Part shown: piece after piece, positions 26,359 through 36,305 of the stretch
Layout: the number at the start of each line of letters is the position of its first letter
Position numbering within the stretch: the first letter of the stretch is position 1
Assembly: GCA_048262655.1 (NCBI GenBank)
Contig: JBLXEY010000004.1
Coordinates: 62,001-126,000 of the forward strand
Reading direction: 5' to 3'
DNA: 64,000 bases
Source: JABMNT01 sp048262655
Lineage (GTDB): Bacteria; Pseudomonadota; Alphaproteobacteria; Rhodospirillales; Casp-alpha2
Program-made: the position numbers and the translations under genes
The notes under the pieces: generated by a model
What the model was told of the DNA's origin: nothing
Databases searched by the model: none
What the model saw: the letters and a program-made list of their open reading frames with translations, nothing else

Positions 26359-27810
26359 ATGGTCGCAAGGGTCGACACACGCATGCACACGATTGCTGAT
26401 AATGATCTGTTCCATCGGTTGGCTTTTGATAATCCCTGGTGGGAACTCAAGGCAGATACCAAAATTCAGTTCAAAAACCCTCCCAAACGCATTTACTACA
26501 AAGCTTTCTTCGATCGACTGACGACCAGCACGTCAGGGCATATCCTGGCTTTGGCGGGGCCGTTGCGGGCTGGAAAAACGGTTATGCTGCGGCAGGCTGT
26601 TTCAGGCTTGATCGAGAACGGTGTGAAGCCCACCAGCGTTTTTTACTGCAACATGACCGTCCCCAGTTATACGGCGACTGATCTGGCGACCCTCTTTGAA
26701 ATGTTTTGTCGTCGATATCGGCATGGGCCGGACGCTGAACTCTACATCCTCTACGATGAGATCCAGTACGTGAAGGAATGGGAGAAGGCGCTGATCCAGT
26801 TGTCCAAGATGCGGCCCAATGCCCGCATTGTTGCGGCCGTGTCGTCGGGCGCACCGGCGATAACGACGGGTATGAAAACCCATGATGGGAAAATTACAAC
26901 CCACGTCTTACCGCCCCTCACTTTTTTGGAATTTCTTCAGTTTCGTGATTCCGAACAAGCTTTGTTTGGTGATTTGCCGGAGGGTGCCGAGGCAAAAATG
27001 GCCTTGCGTGCCAATGCCCTGCCGGCCCTGAATACGGAGTTTTATCGCTATATCAATTTTGGTGGCTTTCTTGAAGGCATCGTGATGTCGAAAGAAGGGA
27101 CGCCGGCCCCCACATTTATTCGTGACGGGGTTGCTGATCGCGTTTTACACAAGGATCTGGCCAGCCTGCACGGGGTAAATGATGCACAGGAACTCAACCG
27201 TTTGTTTGGGGTTCTGGCCTTTAATACCGCGCGCGAGGTAACAATTGATGATTTGGCTAAATCCGTTGGCATTGCGAAAAATACACTGCGAAAGTATCTG
27301 GATTACCTGGAGTCAGCATTTCTTATCCGTCGTTTGCCCCGCGTCGACCGCGATGCCAAGCGTTTCCAGCGGGCGGTCTCCTTCAAAGTCTATTTGACGG
27401 CCCCCTGTCTTTATGCGGCGCTCTTCGCACCGGTTGCCAGAGACGACCAGTTTTTTCATCGATTGGCTGAAACGGCTTTGGTTGGGCAATGGCTTGGAAC
27501 CCCCGAAATGGCAAATTTGGCTTACGCCAGCTGGCGCGGCGGCAGTATCGATCTATTGATCATGAACCCGGATACGGGGAAGCCTGATCACGTTTACGAA
27601 ATTGACTGGAACAACCGGTATGGCCGTCCGGGCAAGGGGCCTGAGGAACTGGTTGGTTTTGTCGAAGGAACCAATCGAAAGGCAGACGCCTATATTCTCA
27701 CCGGCGGCATCGCGCGCCCTGCCTCGATGCGGGGAATCGACATAACTCTGGCTCCAATGGCGCTTTATGCCTATTGGCTTGAACGTGGGCGCTCACTAAA
27801 AAGCTATTAA
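26359..27810 (+). CDS. AAA-family ATPase with DUF4143-like C-terminus
   Basis: A 483-aa ATPase. Walker A is GPLRAGKT (about 74-81), Walker B LYILYDE, and a sensor-like strand IVAAVSSGAP follows. A winged-helix-like segment (EVTIDDLAKSVGIAKNTLRKYLDYLE) precedes a DUF4143-type region with a nuclease-like core, SIDLLI...VYEIDWN. The canonical PD-(D/E)xK lysine appears to be Asp here. The gene is single, with a gap of about 78 bases before it. ATG 26383 is an alternative start. Homologues occur widely, often in mobile or defence-type contexts, but the function is unknown. Confidence 0.83.
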   Translation: MVARVDTRMHTIADNDLFHRLAFDNPWWELKADTKIQFKNPPKRIYYKAFFDRLTTSTSGHILALAGPLRAGKTVMLRQAVSGLIENGVKPTSVFYCNMTVPSYTATDLATLFEMFCRRYRHGPDAELYILYDEIQYVKEWEKALIQLSKMRPNARIVAAVSSGAPAITTGMKTHDGKITTHVLPPLTFLEFLQFRDSEQALFGDLPEGAEAKMALRANALPALNTEFYRYINFGGFLEGIVMSKEGTPAPTFIRDGVADRVLHKDLASLHGVNDAQELNRLFGVLAFNTAREVTIDDLAKSVGIAKNTLRKYLDYLESAFLIRRLPRVDRDAKRFQRAVSFKVYLTAPCLYAALFAPVARDDQFFHRLAETALVGQWLGTPEMANLAYASWRGGSIDLLIMNPDTGKPDHVYEIDWNNRYGRPGKGPEELVGFVEGTNRKADAYILTGGIARPASMRGIDITLAPMALYAYWLERGRSLKSY

Positions 27811-27950
27811 TACCAATAGTTTACAAAAATAAAGGCTTTCATTTTCAATTTTTTGAAAGTGGTAAGGTTTGCTTCAGCTTTTTTTCATAGGATGGCACCA
27901 TCGATTCGTCGAAGAAAATTTTGTATGCGCATTAAATGAAGGCAGAAGCC

Positions 27951-28727
27951 GTGAAGTTTATTAAAAAAACAAGTTTTGCTCTATCAACCGTAATTATGGT
28001 TGCTTTTGGTGCCGCGCCGGCTCTGGCATCTGCCGATTGCGGAAAAATCCCCAATCTTAAAGCTTGGGGTGGGATAACCAATGCGCGGGTCGAATACTAT
28101 GTTGACAGAAAATTAAATGGTGACTGGCAGCCTTATGTTGATCATTTGGCCAAGCAGCTTGAAAGCGTAAAAGGCATTCAAGAATCCGGCTTGTCGGCAA
28201 AAATTCGATATAAAAATCAGGATATCCGGCTTTCGGGCAAACGCCTTGATGCCTACGTCAAGGCCTCGGAAAAGCGTTTTGAAGTCGTTACCTGTCTGGC
28301 CGGCTTGTCAGAAGACCTGGATGCAACCGGTTTGGATGAGTTCGCGACGGCCGCCGGGTCTGCGACAGATGAAGCTCCGGTCAGTGAAGTTAAAATCAAT
28401 AATACCCGGTCGCCCATTCAAAAGGCTTCCGTGTCGTCGAGCGCGCTTCGACTGAATATTTCGACGTCGTGTCAGGATGGAAACTCAATCTTTAAAGTGA
28501 CCAACCGTGGCGCCGCGTGGCCGAAATCCAGCATTTTTCAAATTTATCGCATGGATGGCGAGGGAAAACAGATTATCAGTTCGCGCCGTATGCGTCTCAA
28601 GGCGGACCAGTCTTCTACATTCCAGATCAAAGCCAGCAAAAACCCAACGGGACAACTCGGCTTGTTTGTCGATCCTGCTTGGTACCAACGCGGATTTGAT
28701 TACGACGCAACGGTACGTTGTCGATAA
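27951..28727 (+). CDS. Secreted hypothetical protein
   Basis: A 258-aa protein with a clear signal peptide (KFIKKTS then a hydrophobic core ending APALASA, cleavage near residue 27). The mature part has two cysteines near its ends and two lobes. The first is helical with many Lys (HLAKQLESVKGIQES). The second, from about 165, is strand-rich (LRLNISTSCQDGNSIFKVTN, SSTFQIKAS). GTG 27951 has GAAGG seven bases upstream; ATG 27936 in frame lacks one. No family recognised. Confidence 0.72.
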   Translation: MKFIKKTSFALSTVIMVAFGAAPALASADCGKIPNLKAWGGITNARVEYYVDRKLNGDWQPYVDHLAKQLESVKGIQESGLSAKIRYKNQDIRLSGKRLDAYVKASEKRFEVVTCLAGLSEDLDATGLDEFATAAGSATDEAPVSEVKINNTRSPIQKASVSSSALRLNISTSCQDGNSIFKVTNRGAAWPKSSIFQIYRMDGEGKQIISSRRMRLKADQSSTFQIKASKNPTGQLGLFVDPAWYQRGFDYDATVRCR

Positions 28728-28913
28728 ATATCAAACCTGTGATTGAGGTCACAGATTTATCTGAACGATAGCTTTATCTTAGGCGCAAGATCAAAACCGA
28801 CTTAAGTTTCGATCCTCGAAATGGCAAACCGCTCGGAAACGGCGGGACGCAAAGACACCGGCCTAAACCCTGATCATCCGGGCATGGCAGCGGAACTACC
28901 GAAAGGAGACGTC

Positions 28914-29378
28914 ATGTTAGCGCTCAAATTACCGCGATTATCTCAATTTCCCTGGATGAACCGTAAAACTCTCATCGTCATCGTTTTGGTAACCGGATTG
29001 CCGCTGCTTATGCTGGGCATGGCAAGATTTCTTGCAACCGATCTGCCGCGAGAAGATGTGTTGGAAGTTGCGCGCGCCGTCCTTGTTGAACACATGAACC
29101 GCAACCCGCCTAATAAAACCTGGGTCATGACGGCGACGCGAATTTCAGGAGATCATAAGCTTGAGATGGACGTCGATGTTGCAAATTTCGACCAGGCGGA
29201 AGTCATCATGTCTCGTTCAGGTCGCGTGCGCCATTCATACATGAAATTGGCATGCCCCGACCTGGAAGCCGATGTATATCGACTCTTGCCAGCGCAAGAG
29301 ACAATCTGGATCCGCCTGCACTATAACGGCAAATCGATCGTCCGTGGTGCCTGCCCGCTCTCAAACTCCATGTTCTAA
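28914..29378 (+). CDS. Hypothetical protein with one N-terminal membrane span
   Basis: A 154-aa protein. Hydrophobic residues about 18-40 (TLIVIVLVTGLPLLMLG) form a signal anchor, followed by a periplasmic domain with a strand-like core (GDHKLEMDVDVANFDQAEVIM) and two cysteines (LACPD, RGACPL). ATG 28914 is supported by AAGGAG at 28903-28908; the frame continues upstream to 28821 without a ribosome-binding site. It follows the secreted hypothetical gene on the same strand after a 186-base gap holding a small hairpin (CTGTGA/TCACAG). No family recognised. Confidence 0.72.
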   Translation: MLALKLPRLSQFPWMNRKTLIVIVLVTGLPLLMLGMARFLATDLPREDVLEVARAVLVEHMNRNPPNKTWVMTATRISGDHKLEMDVDVANFDQAEVIMSRSGRVRHSYMKLACPDLEADVYRLLPAQETIWIRLHYNGKSIVRGACPLSNSMF

Positions 29379-29408
29379 AGCGGTGAGGTGCAAGCTGGCT
29401 GGGCTGGG

Positions 29409-30605
29409 CTATTGACCCAGCCGTAGCCGCAATGCGTTCAATTTAATGAAACCTTCGGCATCGCGCTGATCGTATACATCATCTTCTTCAAAGGTAACGA
29501 TGTCCTCGTCGTAAAGGCTGTTCGGCGATTTACGGCCTGTGACCATGACGTTACCCTTATAGAGCTTAAGGCGCACGGTTCCGTTGACGCGTTCACTTGC
29601 CTTGTCGATCAATGCCTGCAGCATTTCGCGTTCTGGAGAAAACCAGAAACCGTTGTAGACCATTTCCGCGTAGCGCGGCATGATCTCGTCTTTTTGATGC
29701 ATGGCGCCGCGATCCAGGGTCAGACTTTCAACGGCACGACGAGCGTGGAAGAGGACCGTTCCGCCTGGCGTTTCATAAATTCCACGCGACTTCATACCGA
29801 TAAACCGGTTTTCAACGATATCCAGTATACCAATACCGTTCTCGCCCCCCAGTTTGTTGAGCTTGGTCAGCAACTCAGCGGGTGAGAGTTTTTCACCGTT
29901 AATGGCAGTTGGGTCACCTTTTTCAAAATCGATCGTAATTTCCGTGACGACGTCCGGCGCATCCCACGGTGGAACCAAGCGGGTGTAGACATTGTCTTCT
30001 GCACCGACCCAAGGATCTTCCAGGACCTTTCCTTCAGAAGAAATGTGCAACAGGTTCGCATCTTGTGAATAGGGTGCTTCGCCACGTTTATCTTTGGGGA
30101 CGGGAATCTGATGCTTTTCGGCAAAGTCGATCAGTTTGGTGCGGCTGTTCAAATCCCATTCCCGCCAGGGTGCAATAATCTTGATCGCAGAATTACATGC
30201 GTAGTAGCCGAGTTCGAACCGGACCTGATCATTTCCTTTGCCGGTTGCTCCGTGCGATACGGCATCTGCACCGACCTCGCGGGCGATCTCGATCTGGCGT
30301 TTGGCGATCAAAGGGCGGGCAATGGAGGTGCCCAACAAATAGGTGCCTTCATACAAGGCATTGGCACGAAACATCGGGAACACATAATCACGTACAAATT
30401 CTTCGCGCAAATCTTCAATGAAGATATCTTTGATGCCCATCATCTCGGCTTTTTGTCGCGCCGGCTCAAGTTCTTCACCCTGGCCCAAATCAGCCGTGAA
30501 AGTGACGACCTCGCAGTTGTAGGTGTCTTGCAACCAACGCAAAATCACGGATGTGTCCAAGCCGCCAGAATAGGCGAGAACTACTTTTTTTATGTCTTCA
30601 GTCAT
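29409..30605 (-). CDS. argG: Argininosuccinate synthase
   Basis: ATP-dependent joining of citrulline and aspartate in arginine synthesis. The N-terminal PP-loop is AYSGGLDTS. Further conserved blocks are TFTADLGQGEE, HGATGKGNDQVRFE (Asp/citrulline binding) and the GRKSPNSLYDEDIVTF C-terminal block. The length of 398 aa is standard. It is convergent with the hypothetical membrane protein and divergent from the DSD1-like gene, so probably monocistronic. Confidence 0.98.
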   Translation of the reverse strand: MTEDIKKVVLAYSGGLDTSVILRWLQDTYNCEVVTFTADLGQGEELEPARQKAEMMGIKDIFIEDLREEFVRDYVFPMFRANALYEGTYLLGTSIARPLIAKRQIEIAREVGADAVSHGATGKGNDQVRFELGYYACNSAIKIIAPWREWDLNSRTKLIDFAEKHQIPVPKDKRGEAPYSQDANLLHISSEGKVLEDPWVGAEDNVYTRLVPPWDAPDVVTEITIDFEKGDPTAINGEKLSPAELLTKLNKLGGENGIGILDIVENRFIGMKSRGIYETPGGTVLFHARRAVESLTLDRGAMHQKDEIMPRYAEMVYNGFWFSPEREMLQALIDKASERVNGTVRLKLYKGNVMVTGRKSPNSLYDEDIVTFEEDDVYDQRDAEGFIKLNALRLRLGQ

Positions 30606-30723
30606 GCGGGGTAAATCCTATTTGCACCAATGTCGATGGAAAGCGCGCGCAGTATAATTAAATGTGCCGCTTCGGCAAGGACCAGCCTTGCCATAGGTGC
30701 TTTTAGCTCCTTATAACAAATAT

Positions 30724-31848
30724 ATGAACCTTCTTAAGATTCAAACGCCGGCTCTGATTTTGGATAAAACCAAAGTTTCTGCCAACATTTCGCGGATGAG
30801 CACCCATATGAAGACCTTGGGTGTTGATCTGCGTCCACATGTCAAAACGTCAAAATCGATTGACGTGGCACGACTGGCATTGGCCGGAAACTTCGGTGGT
30901 ATAACGGTTTCGACGTTACGTGAAGCAGAGTATTTTGCCGGGCACGGCATTACGGACATGACGCTCGCTGCATGCATAGCACCGGCAAAACTGGACCGGG
31001 CCGCGGCCTTGCGGGCGAACGGGGTTGATTTAAAAATTCTGATTGATGATCTGGAGATGGCAAAGATCATCACCCGTCACGCAGGTGACCATCATGTTCT
31101 GATTGAAATTGATTGCGGGGAGCACCGAACCGGCATTGAATGGAACAGCCCAGAATTACTGGAGATCGCCAAGTGCCTCAGCGCGTCGACCAATGCACAA
31201 TTGGCAGGGGTGCTTACACATGCTGGGCACTCCTATCATTGCCGCAGCGTCGACGACATGGCTGCCATCGCAGAAATTGAACGCGATGCTGTGGTTAAGG
31301 CGTCGGAGCGTATCCGGGATGCGGGTATGTCTTGTCGTGTCGTTAGTGTCGGCTCAACTCCGACAGCAACCTATGCCCGGGATTTAACGGGGGTAACAGA
31401 GGCACGTCCAGGGGTCTATATGTTTGGCGATTTATTTCAAGCTGGCATTGGCTCGTGTCGGATCGAAGATATTGCCCTGAGCGTCCTGACAACGGTCATT
31501 GCCCATCAAAAATCGCAAAATAGAATAATCGTTGATGCGGGTGGGCTCGCACTCTCGAAGGATCACTCGACCGGCTCCCTTGATGCCGATTGCGGATATG
31601 GCTTGGTGTGCGACGTTGTCAGTGGCGCACCTCTGGCGGGATGGAAAGTGGAGGGTGTGCACCAGGAGCATGGCGAGATTTCCGCAGAAACCCCCATTAA
31701 CTTTGCGGAATACGCCATTGGAACGCAACTTCGGGTTCTACCCAATCACGCGTGTATGACGGCTGCTGCCTATAGTGCCTATCATGTGGCAACGGATGGC
31801 CGTGTTGCGGGTGAATTTGAAACATGGACGCGCTGCAACGGCTGGTAA
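30724..31848 (+). CDS. DSD1-family PLP enzyme (D-threonine aldolase / D-serine dehydratase-like)
   Basis: PLP-dependent fold-type III enzyme (374 aa). The PLP lysine is in RPHVKTSKS, close to the N-terminus. The C-terminal metal site NHAC (His-x-Cys) marks the metal-dependent D-threonine aldolase / eukaryotic-type D-serine dehydratase group. Expected reactions are D-threonine to glycine and acetaldehyde, or D-serine to pyruvate and ammonia; sequence alone does not choose. ATG 30724 gives MNLLKIQTPALILD, the usual start; the longer frame to 30697 is unsupported. Confidence 0.9.
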   Translation: MNLLKIQTPALILDKTKVSANISRMSTHMKTLGVDLRPHVKTSKSIDVARLALAGNFGGITVSTLREAEYFAGHGITDMTLAACIAPAKLDRAAALRANGVDLKILIDDLEMAKIITRHAGDHHVLIEIDCGEHRTGIEWNSPELLEIAKCLSASTNAQLAGVLTHAGHSYHCRSVDDMAAIAEIERDAVVKASERIRDAGMSCRVVSVGSTPTATYARDLTGVTEARPGVYMFGDLFQAGIGSCRIEDIALSVLTTVIAHQKSQNRIIVDAGGLALSKDHSTGSLDADCGYGLVCDVVSGAPLAGWKVEGVHQEHGEISAETPINFAEYAIGTQLRVLPNHACMTAAAYSAYHVATDGRVAGEFETWTRCNGW

Positions 31849-31899
31849 TAAAAGTGTGCACATAAGGTGCAGGCTGAATAAAACTCGGTAAAACCGGGG

Positions 31900-32994
31900 T
31901 TAACCGACAGCCGCTTGCCGTGACTTTCTTACCCGCTCGCTTTCCGATTTTAACTGACCACAGGCCGCCATGATATCGCGACCACGGGGCACACGTATCG
32001 GAGCTGAATACCCGCCATCCAGCAAAATTTCTGAAAAGCGTTTGATGACCTCAGGTTTTGAGCATTCGTAAGCCGCACCGGGCCATGGATTGAAGGGGAT
32101 GAGGTTAAACTTCGCAGGAATGCCTTTAATCAACCGCAGTAATTCTCTGGCATCGGCTTCACTGTCGTTAATGCCATCCAGCATCACGTACTCGAAAGTA
32201 ATACGCCGCGCATTGTTCGACGCGGGATAAGTGCGGCACGCGTTCAACAATTCCTTTAAAGGATACTTCCTGTTAATCGGCACCAGAACGTCTCGCAAAT
32301 CATCCCGTACGGCATGCAGGCTGATTGCCAGATTAACGCCGAGCTCATGCCCGCAACGCTCAATTTCTGGCACCACACCTGACGTTGATAAGGTGATGCG
32401 GCGTTTCGAAAGGGCAATGCCCTCGCCATCCATGATAATTTTCAGAGCCGTTGCCACATTTTCATAATTTAACAACGGTTCGCCCATCCCCATCATGACA
32501 ATGTTCGAGATCATGCGCCCGCCGTCTTGAGGCGTCGGCCATTCGTCGTAAGAATCGCGGGCCAGCATAAATTGGCCGACAATTTCTGCTGGTGTCAGGT
32601 TACGGACCAGCTTTTGCGTCCCGGTGTGACAAAACGTGCAGGTCAGAGTGCAACCCACTTGCGACGACATGCAGATGGCACCTCGGTCATCTTCCGGGAT
32701 GTAGACGGTTTCCGCTTCGTTGCCATCTTCAAACTTAACCAGCCACTTGCGGGTTCGATCTGTTGAGGTTTGCTCCAGACCAACGTCCGGTTTGCGAACT
32801 TCATAACCGGCGATAAGTTTTTCGCGCAGCGGTTTACCAATGGTCGTCATTCGATCGAAATCGGTTTCGCCTTGATGATACATCCAGTGCCACAGCTGCT
32901 TCGCGCGAAATGGTTTTTCGCCAATGGCCAGCATTTCTTCTGCAAGCTGTTCGCGGCTGAGCCCAACCAAATTTTTATATGTATCTGTCATCAC
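31900..32994 (-). CDS. rlmN: 23S rRNA (adenine2503-C2)-methyltransferase
   Basis: Radical-SAM enzyme that methylates A2503 of 23S rRNA and A37 of some tRNAs. The radical SAM C-x3-C-x2-C is at residues 115, 119 and 122 (GCTLTCTFCHTG), with MGMGEPLLNYENV and the C-terminal cysteine in AACGQLK needed for the methyl-transfer cycle. Length is 364 aa. Starts at ATG 32994 (or the next codon, also ATG). The IalB-like gene upstream is on the same strand. Confidence 0.97.
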   Translation of the reverse strand: MMTDTYKNLVGLSREQLAEEMLAIGEKPFRAKQLWHWMYHQGETDFDRMTTIGKPLREKLIAGYEVRKPDVGLEQTSTDRTRKWLVKFEDGNEAETVYIPEDDRGAICMSSQVGCTLTCTFCHTGTQKLVRNLTPAEIVGQFMLARDSYDEWPTPQDGGRMISNIVMMGMGEPLLNYENVATALKIIMDGEGIALSKRRITLSTSGVVPEIERCGHELGVNLAISLHAVRDDLRDVLVPINRKYPLKELLNACRTYPASNNARRITFEYVMLDGINDSEADARELLRLIKGIPAKFNLIPFNPWPGAAYECSKPEVIKRFSEILLDGGYSAPIRVPRGRDIMAACGQLKSESERVRKSRQAAVG

Positions 32995-33067
32995 AAGGGG
33001 TCATATGGCAGCTTGTGGGCGATGGCAAAAGGAAAAAGTGCAAAATGCGCACGAATCCCGTCAAAAA

Positions 33068-33583
33068 CTAGACTTTACAGGCAGCGCTAATGGCTTTGTA
33101 AGCGGCGGTAAAGCCTTTTAGGGAATAGGTGTCCGTTGTTAAGGTCCCGCGCAGGGATGTGCCCTTGACCGTCATTCCGGCACCCCGGATCATTTTCTTG
33201 ACCAGGGCATCATCTGATTTGGAATCGTAGGCAAAAGCCGTTGTCTTCGACGTGAATAATTTGGTCGTGTCTTTGCCGATCACAATTTCGACTTCACTGT
33301 CCTTCTTGTAGGTGTAGCCTGCTTCAACACTAACCACGTTGGTGCTCTTTTCTGCAGGTCTATGGGTGACAATGATATAGGTTTTGCCGCGCTTTTTATA
33401 ATTCCCGCGTGCTTTGGTCGCCGCAGAGGCCATGTAACAAATCAGGTTTTTACCTTCGCGTTCCGTGAACGCATCCCAATCACCAAAGCTGCCCAATGTC
33501 TGTTCAGCACGCAGAGACTGAGGGCTACCTATAAGGGCCAAGAGAGCAAAGAAAACGACGAGTAAATTGTTCCGTTTAAGCAT
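33068..33583 (-). CDS. Invasion-associated locus B (IalB) family periplasmic protein
   Basis: A 171-aa secreted protein with a signal peptide (MLKRNN, hydrophobic core, cleavage after SLRA near 26). The conserved SFGDWDAFTERE and YMASAATKARGNYKKRG...YIIVTHRP blocks are present, and the C-terminal MTVKGTSLRGTLTTDTYSLKG ends in AACKV. IalB relatives were named in Bartonella but are common in free-living alphaproteobacteria, where the role is unknown. A pair of cysteines (LICYM, SAACKV) may form a disulphide. Confidence 0.88.
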   Translation of the reverse strand: MLKRNNLLVVFFALLALIGSPQSLRAEQTLGSFGDWDAFTEREGKNLICYMASAATKARGNYKKRGKTYIIVTHRPAEKSTNVVSVEAGYTYKKDSEVEIVIGKDTTKLFTSKTTAFAYDSKSDDALVKKMIRGAGMTVKGTSLRGTLTTDTYSLKGFTAAYKAISAACKV

Positions 33584-33645
33584 GTGTTTTTTTATATCCT
33601 GAATGTTGCCTTGCCAAGGCTTTGTTGTAGTGGCAGAGATACTAA

Positions 33646-34659
33646 ATGATAGATAAAAATCCGTTAACCGTTGAGGTTACACGCGGGGGTATGGTTGAGA
33701 GCCGACATCGCGTCCACGCCCTGGTTTGTGATGCCAGTGGAACCGTCATGCATGGCTGGGGTGATTTGGACATGTCCATATATCCCCGCTCTGCTATTAA
33801 GCCTTTTCAGGCGCTACCGTTTATCGAATCGGGCGCAGCAGACGCCGTTTCCGCGACAAAAGAAGAAGTGGCGTTCGCTTGTGCATCACACAATGGTGAG
33901 CAGCACCACGCGGATATGGCTAATGTCTGGTTAGAACGTATGGGCCTTGATCATCGTCACCTTGAATGTGCGGGCCACTATTCACACGAAGAAAAGACCC
34001 TGCATCAGCAATTGCGGCAAGACCAGGATATCACCAATGCCCACAACAACTGCTCGGGTAAACACTGTGGGTTTCTGTCGACGGCGCGTCATTTAGGCGA
34101 ATCGCTGGAGGGCTATATCGCGAAGGATCACCCGGTTCAGGAACGCCTGCGCAGGGTTCTGTCCGAGCTTGGCGATTGCGATGTGTCGAACAGCCCAACC
34201 GGTATCGATGGCTGTGGCATTCCGGTGTTTGGTATGCCGCTCAGCGCTGTCGCTTTGGCGGCGGCACGGATGGCGGCACCTGAAGGCCTGGAAGCCAAAC
34301 GTGCAACTGCTGCCAAGCGTATTACCGATGCCATGATGGCGTTTCCCTACAATGTTGCCGGTCAAAACCGATTTGATACCCATATGATGGTGGCCGGTAA
34401 GGGGACGTTTGCGACAAAGACCGGCGCGGAAGGCGTCCACGTCGCCATCTGCGTTGAAAGCGGTCTTGGTGTTGCCGTGAAATGTGAAGATGGCACCAAA
34501 CGCGCTACCGATGTGGCGACGGCAAATATCTTGAATTTTTTGGGTGCGTTGGATGACACAGCATGTCACGCGGTTGCCCATCACTTAACGACACCGCTGA
34601 CGAATGCAGCCGGGACGTTTGCGGGAGAAATTCGCCTGTCGGAAGGCTGGCAAGGCTAG
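33646..34659 (+). CDS. Asparaginase II family protein (Rhizobium-type)
   Basis: A 337-aa protein of the thermolabile asparaginase family found in rhizobia, unrelated to E. coli AnsA/AnsB. Landmarks are IYPRSAIKPFQALP, ACASHNGEQHH, NNCSGKHCGFL and DGCGIPVFGMPL, with NRFDTHMM further on. It hydrolyses L-asparagine to aspartate and ammonia. The conserved Ser-x2-Lys and Cys-containing SGKHC region of this family's active site is intact. Divergent from the IalB-like gene, with 62 bases between. Confidence 0.93.
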   Translation: MIDKNPLTVEVTRGGMVESRHRVHALVCDASGTVMHGWGDLDMSIYPRSAIKPFQALPFIESGAADAVSATKEEVAFACASHNGEQHHADMANVWLERMGLDHRHLECAGHYSHEEKTLHQQLRQDQDITNAHNNCSGKHCGFLSTARHLGESLEGYIAKDHPVQERLRRVLSELGDCDVSNSPTGIDGCGIPVFGMPLSAVALAAARMAAPEGLEAKRATAAKRITDAMMAFPYNVAGQNRFDTHMMVAGKGTFATKTGAEGVHVAICVESGLGVAVKCEDGTKRATDVATANILNFLGALDDTACHAVAHHLTTPLTNAAGTFAGEIRLSEGWQG

Positions 34660-34679
34660 CAGACCGGCTTTGTGGTTCC

Positions 34680-36305
34680 CTATTCGAGATTGCCCTGACA
34701 ATCGACACCAGACGTCAAAATCGTTTCGTGACCTGACTTCGGTGTGCACTGGCGCGAGAACAGGTGCGACGGGAGCACCGACTTGAAGGTCGCTTCTATT
34801 GAACCTGCATACATGCCGCGGGCGAAAATACACGGGTAGTGCTGCACGATTTCGTGAATATCGCGGGCACCGTGCCAGTCCCTGAATTCTGCACTGGTAA
34901 TCTCAAACCAGAAATCGTTTGCAGGCTGCAGTTTTTCTAATTGGTCTGAAAAGGGGTTTCCGACCATTTCGCTGCCCAATTGCAGGGCGTAGGAGCGGCT
35001 GGCGGCAGACCAGAAATAAATACGTGCACATTTATGGAAACGGCTATCATCGATGCCTGTCGCCACAGCCGTGCGCTCCTTAAACTGACGGTCCAGTTTA
35101 AGCATCGTCATCGACTGCGCAACGATCAGAGCGGCACAGGCGACGGTGAAGAAAATCTGGAGCGGACGCGGGCTAAGGTCACGGGTAACACGCAAGTCAA
35201 CAAACTGCCGATAGAGCAATGCGATGCCGACGGTGCTCATGACCAAAACAGGGATCATGTAATGACCAGAAGGATGTTTGGCAACGATCAGTGCCTGCAC
35301 AACATCGACCAGACAAAGCCCCGCCAGAAGTTTGCCGATAAGAGGAAAGCGTTCGCCGCGCTTTCTTGTGTGATACGCAAGATATGCGATCGTTATCAGG
35401 GACGCAAAAAAGACCGCAAAGAAAGCCGGGCGACTGGAAATGCGCACCAGTTGACCGGGATATTCCGACCAGTCAATGAACGGTTTTTTCACTTCACCAA
35501 GGGTTTGACTGCCGACGGCAATGTTGTTGATGTGGCCTATCAAATCTCCATATGATCCGGCTGCGGGAAGCGTGAAAATAAAAAGGGAGATCAGGCCCGC
35601 AATGGCATAAAGCGCAATGGAACGGACGTTCCACAACAAAATAACGGGCAGAAAATAGATGCCGATGGAGGTGATTTTCGTCGCCATGCCAAAGCCTGCA
35701 ATAAGCCCGAATAAAACGGCATATGTGTCTGAGTTTTGCTCCAGTTGACGAGGCCGCAAGGCCAACAGAGCCACGCCAGATAGAACCAGAACGGTCGAAA
35801 TGAGCAACGGTTCCGGGGCAACGTGGGTCATCCACTTGATATTCAGTTTGGAAATGAACGGGCCCAACTGCAATAAGACAATGACCAAACGGTCATTGAA
35901 GACCAGATAACCGCAAAGACCGATAAATCCAAGTGCCAGCGTATTGATCACCATCAGGGCCATGTGGATGAGATGAAGATAAGGCTCCGGGTCTTTCAAA
36001 ACCAAATTTGTAATCTCGTCGGCAGAAGAAAATGGATGCGAAAGCTTGATTAACAGAGCACCCAGAACCTGGAGCGGGGTTCCCGGGTGTGCGATATGAA
36101 CCGGCCAATTGAGATTAAGGATGTTGAGCGAGTCCAGTAAATACCAATAGTCCGGGTCCAAATTCGACCAAAGCCAAAAGGGGCCTGCATGACCCCTGAG
36201 AATAATTCCAGCGACCAATCCTGCAATGGGTAAGGCCCATATGGCTGTCCACGCGGGCAGAGTGATCGGGCGGAGTTCAGATAAGGGTAAAATTCGGGTG
36301 CTCAA
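34680..36305 (-). CDS. Polytopic membrane protein, GT-C glycosyltransferase-like
   Basis: A 541-aa protein with about ten membrane spans up to residue 395, then a soluble C-terminal domain of roughly 145 residues with several cysteines (HKCARIYF, YPCIFARGMY, RQCTPKSG, GVDCQG). The first large loop carries acidic residues in WSNLDPDYWYL, as expected for the metal/lipid-phosphate site of GT-C enzymes (GT39/GT83 group). It may transfer a sugar from a polyprenyl-phosphate donor. It starts at TTG 36305, which overlaps the stop of the upstream gene (TTGA). Confidence 0.65.
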   Translation of the reverse strand: MSTRILPLSELRPITLPAWTAIWALPIAGLVAGIILRGHAGPFWLWSNLDPDYWYLLDSLNILNLNWPVHIAHPGTPLQVLGALLIKLSHPFSSADEITNLVLKDPEPYLHLIHMALMVINTLALGFIGLCGYLVFNDRLVIVLLQLGPFISKLNIKWMTHVAPEPLLISTVLVLSGVALLALRPRQLEQNSDTYAVLFGLIAGFGMATKITSIGIYFLPVILLWNVRSIALYAIAGLISLFIFTLPAAGSYGDLIGHINNIAVGSQTLGEVKKPFIDWSEYPGQLVRISSRPAFFAVFFASLITIAYLAYHTRKRGERFPLIGKLLAGLCLVDVVQALIVAKHPSGHYMIPVLVMSTVGIALLYRQFVDLRVTRDLSPRPLQIFFTVACAALIVAQSMTMLKLDRQFKERTAVATGIDDSRFHKCARIYFWSAASRSYALQLGSEMVGNPFSDQLEKLQPANDFWFEITSAEFRDWHGARDIHEIVQHYPCIFARGMYAGSIEATFKSVLPSHLFSRQCTPKSGHETILTSGVDCQGNLE

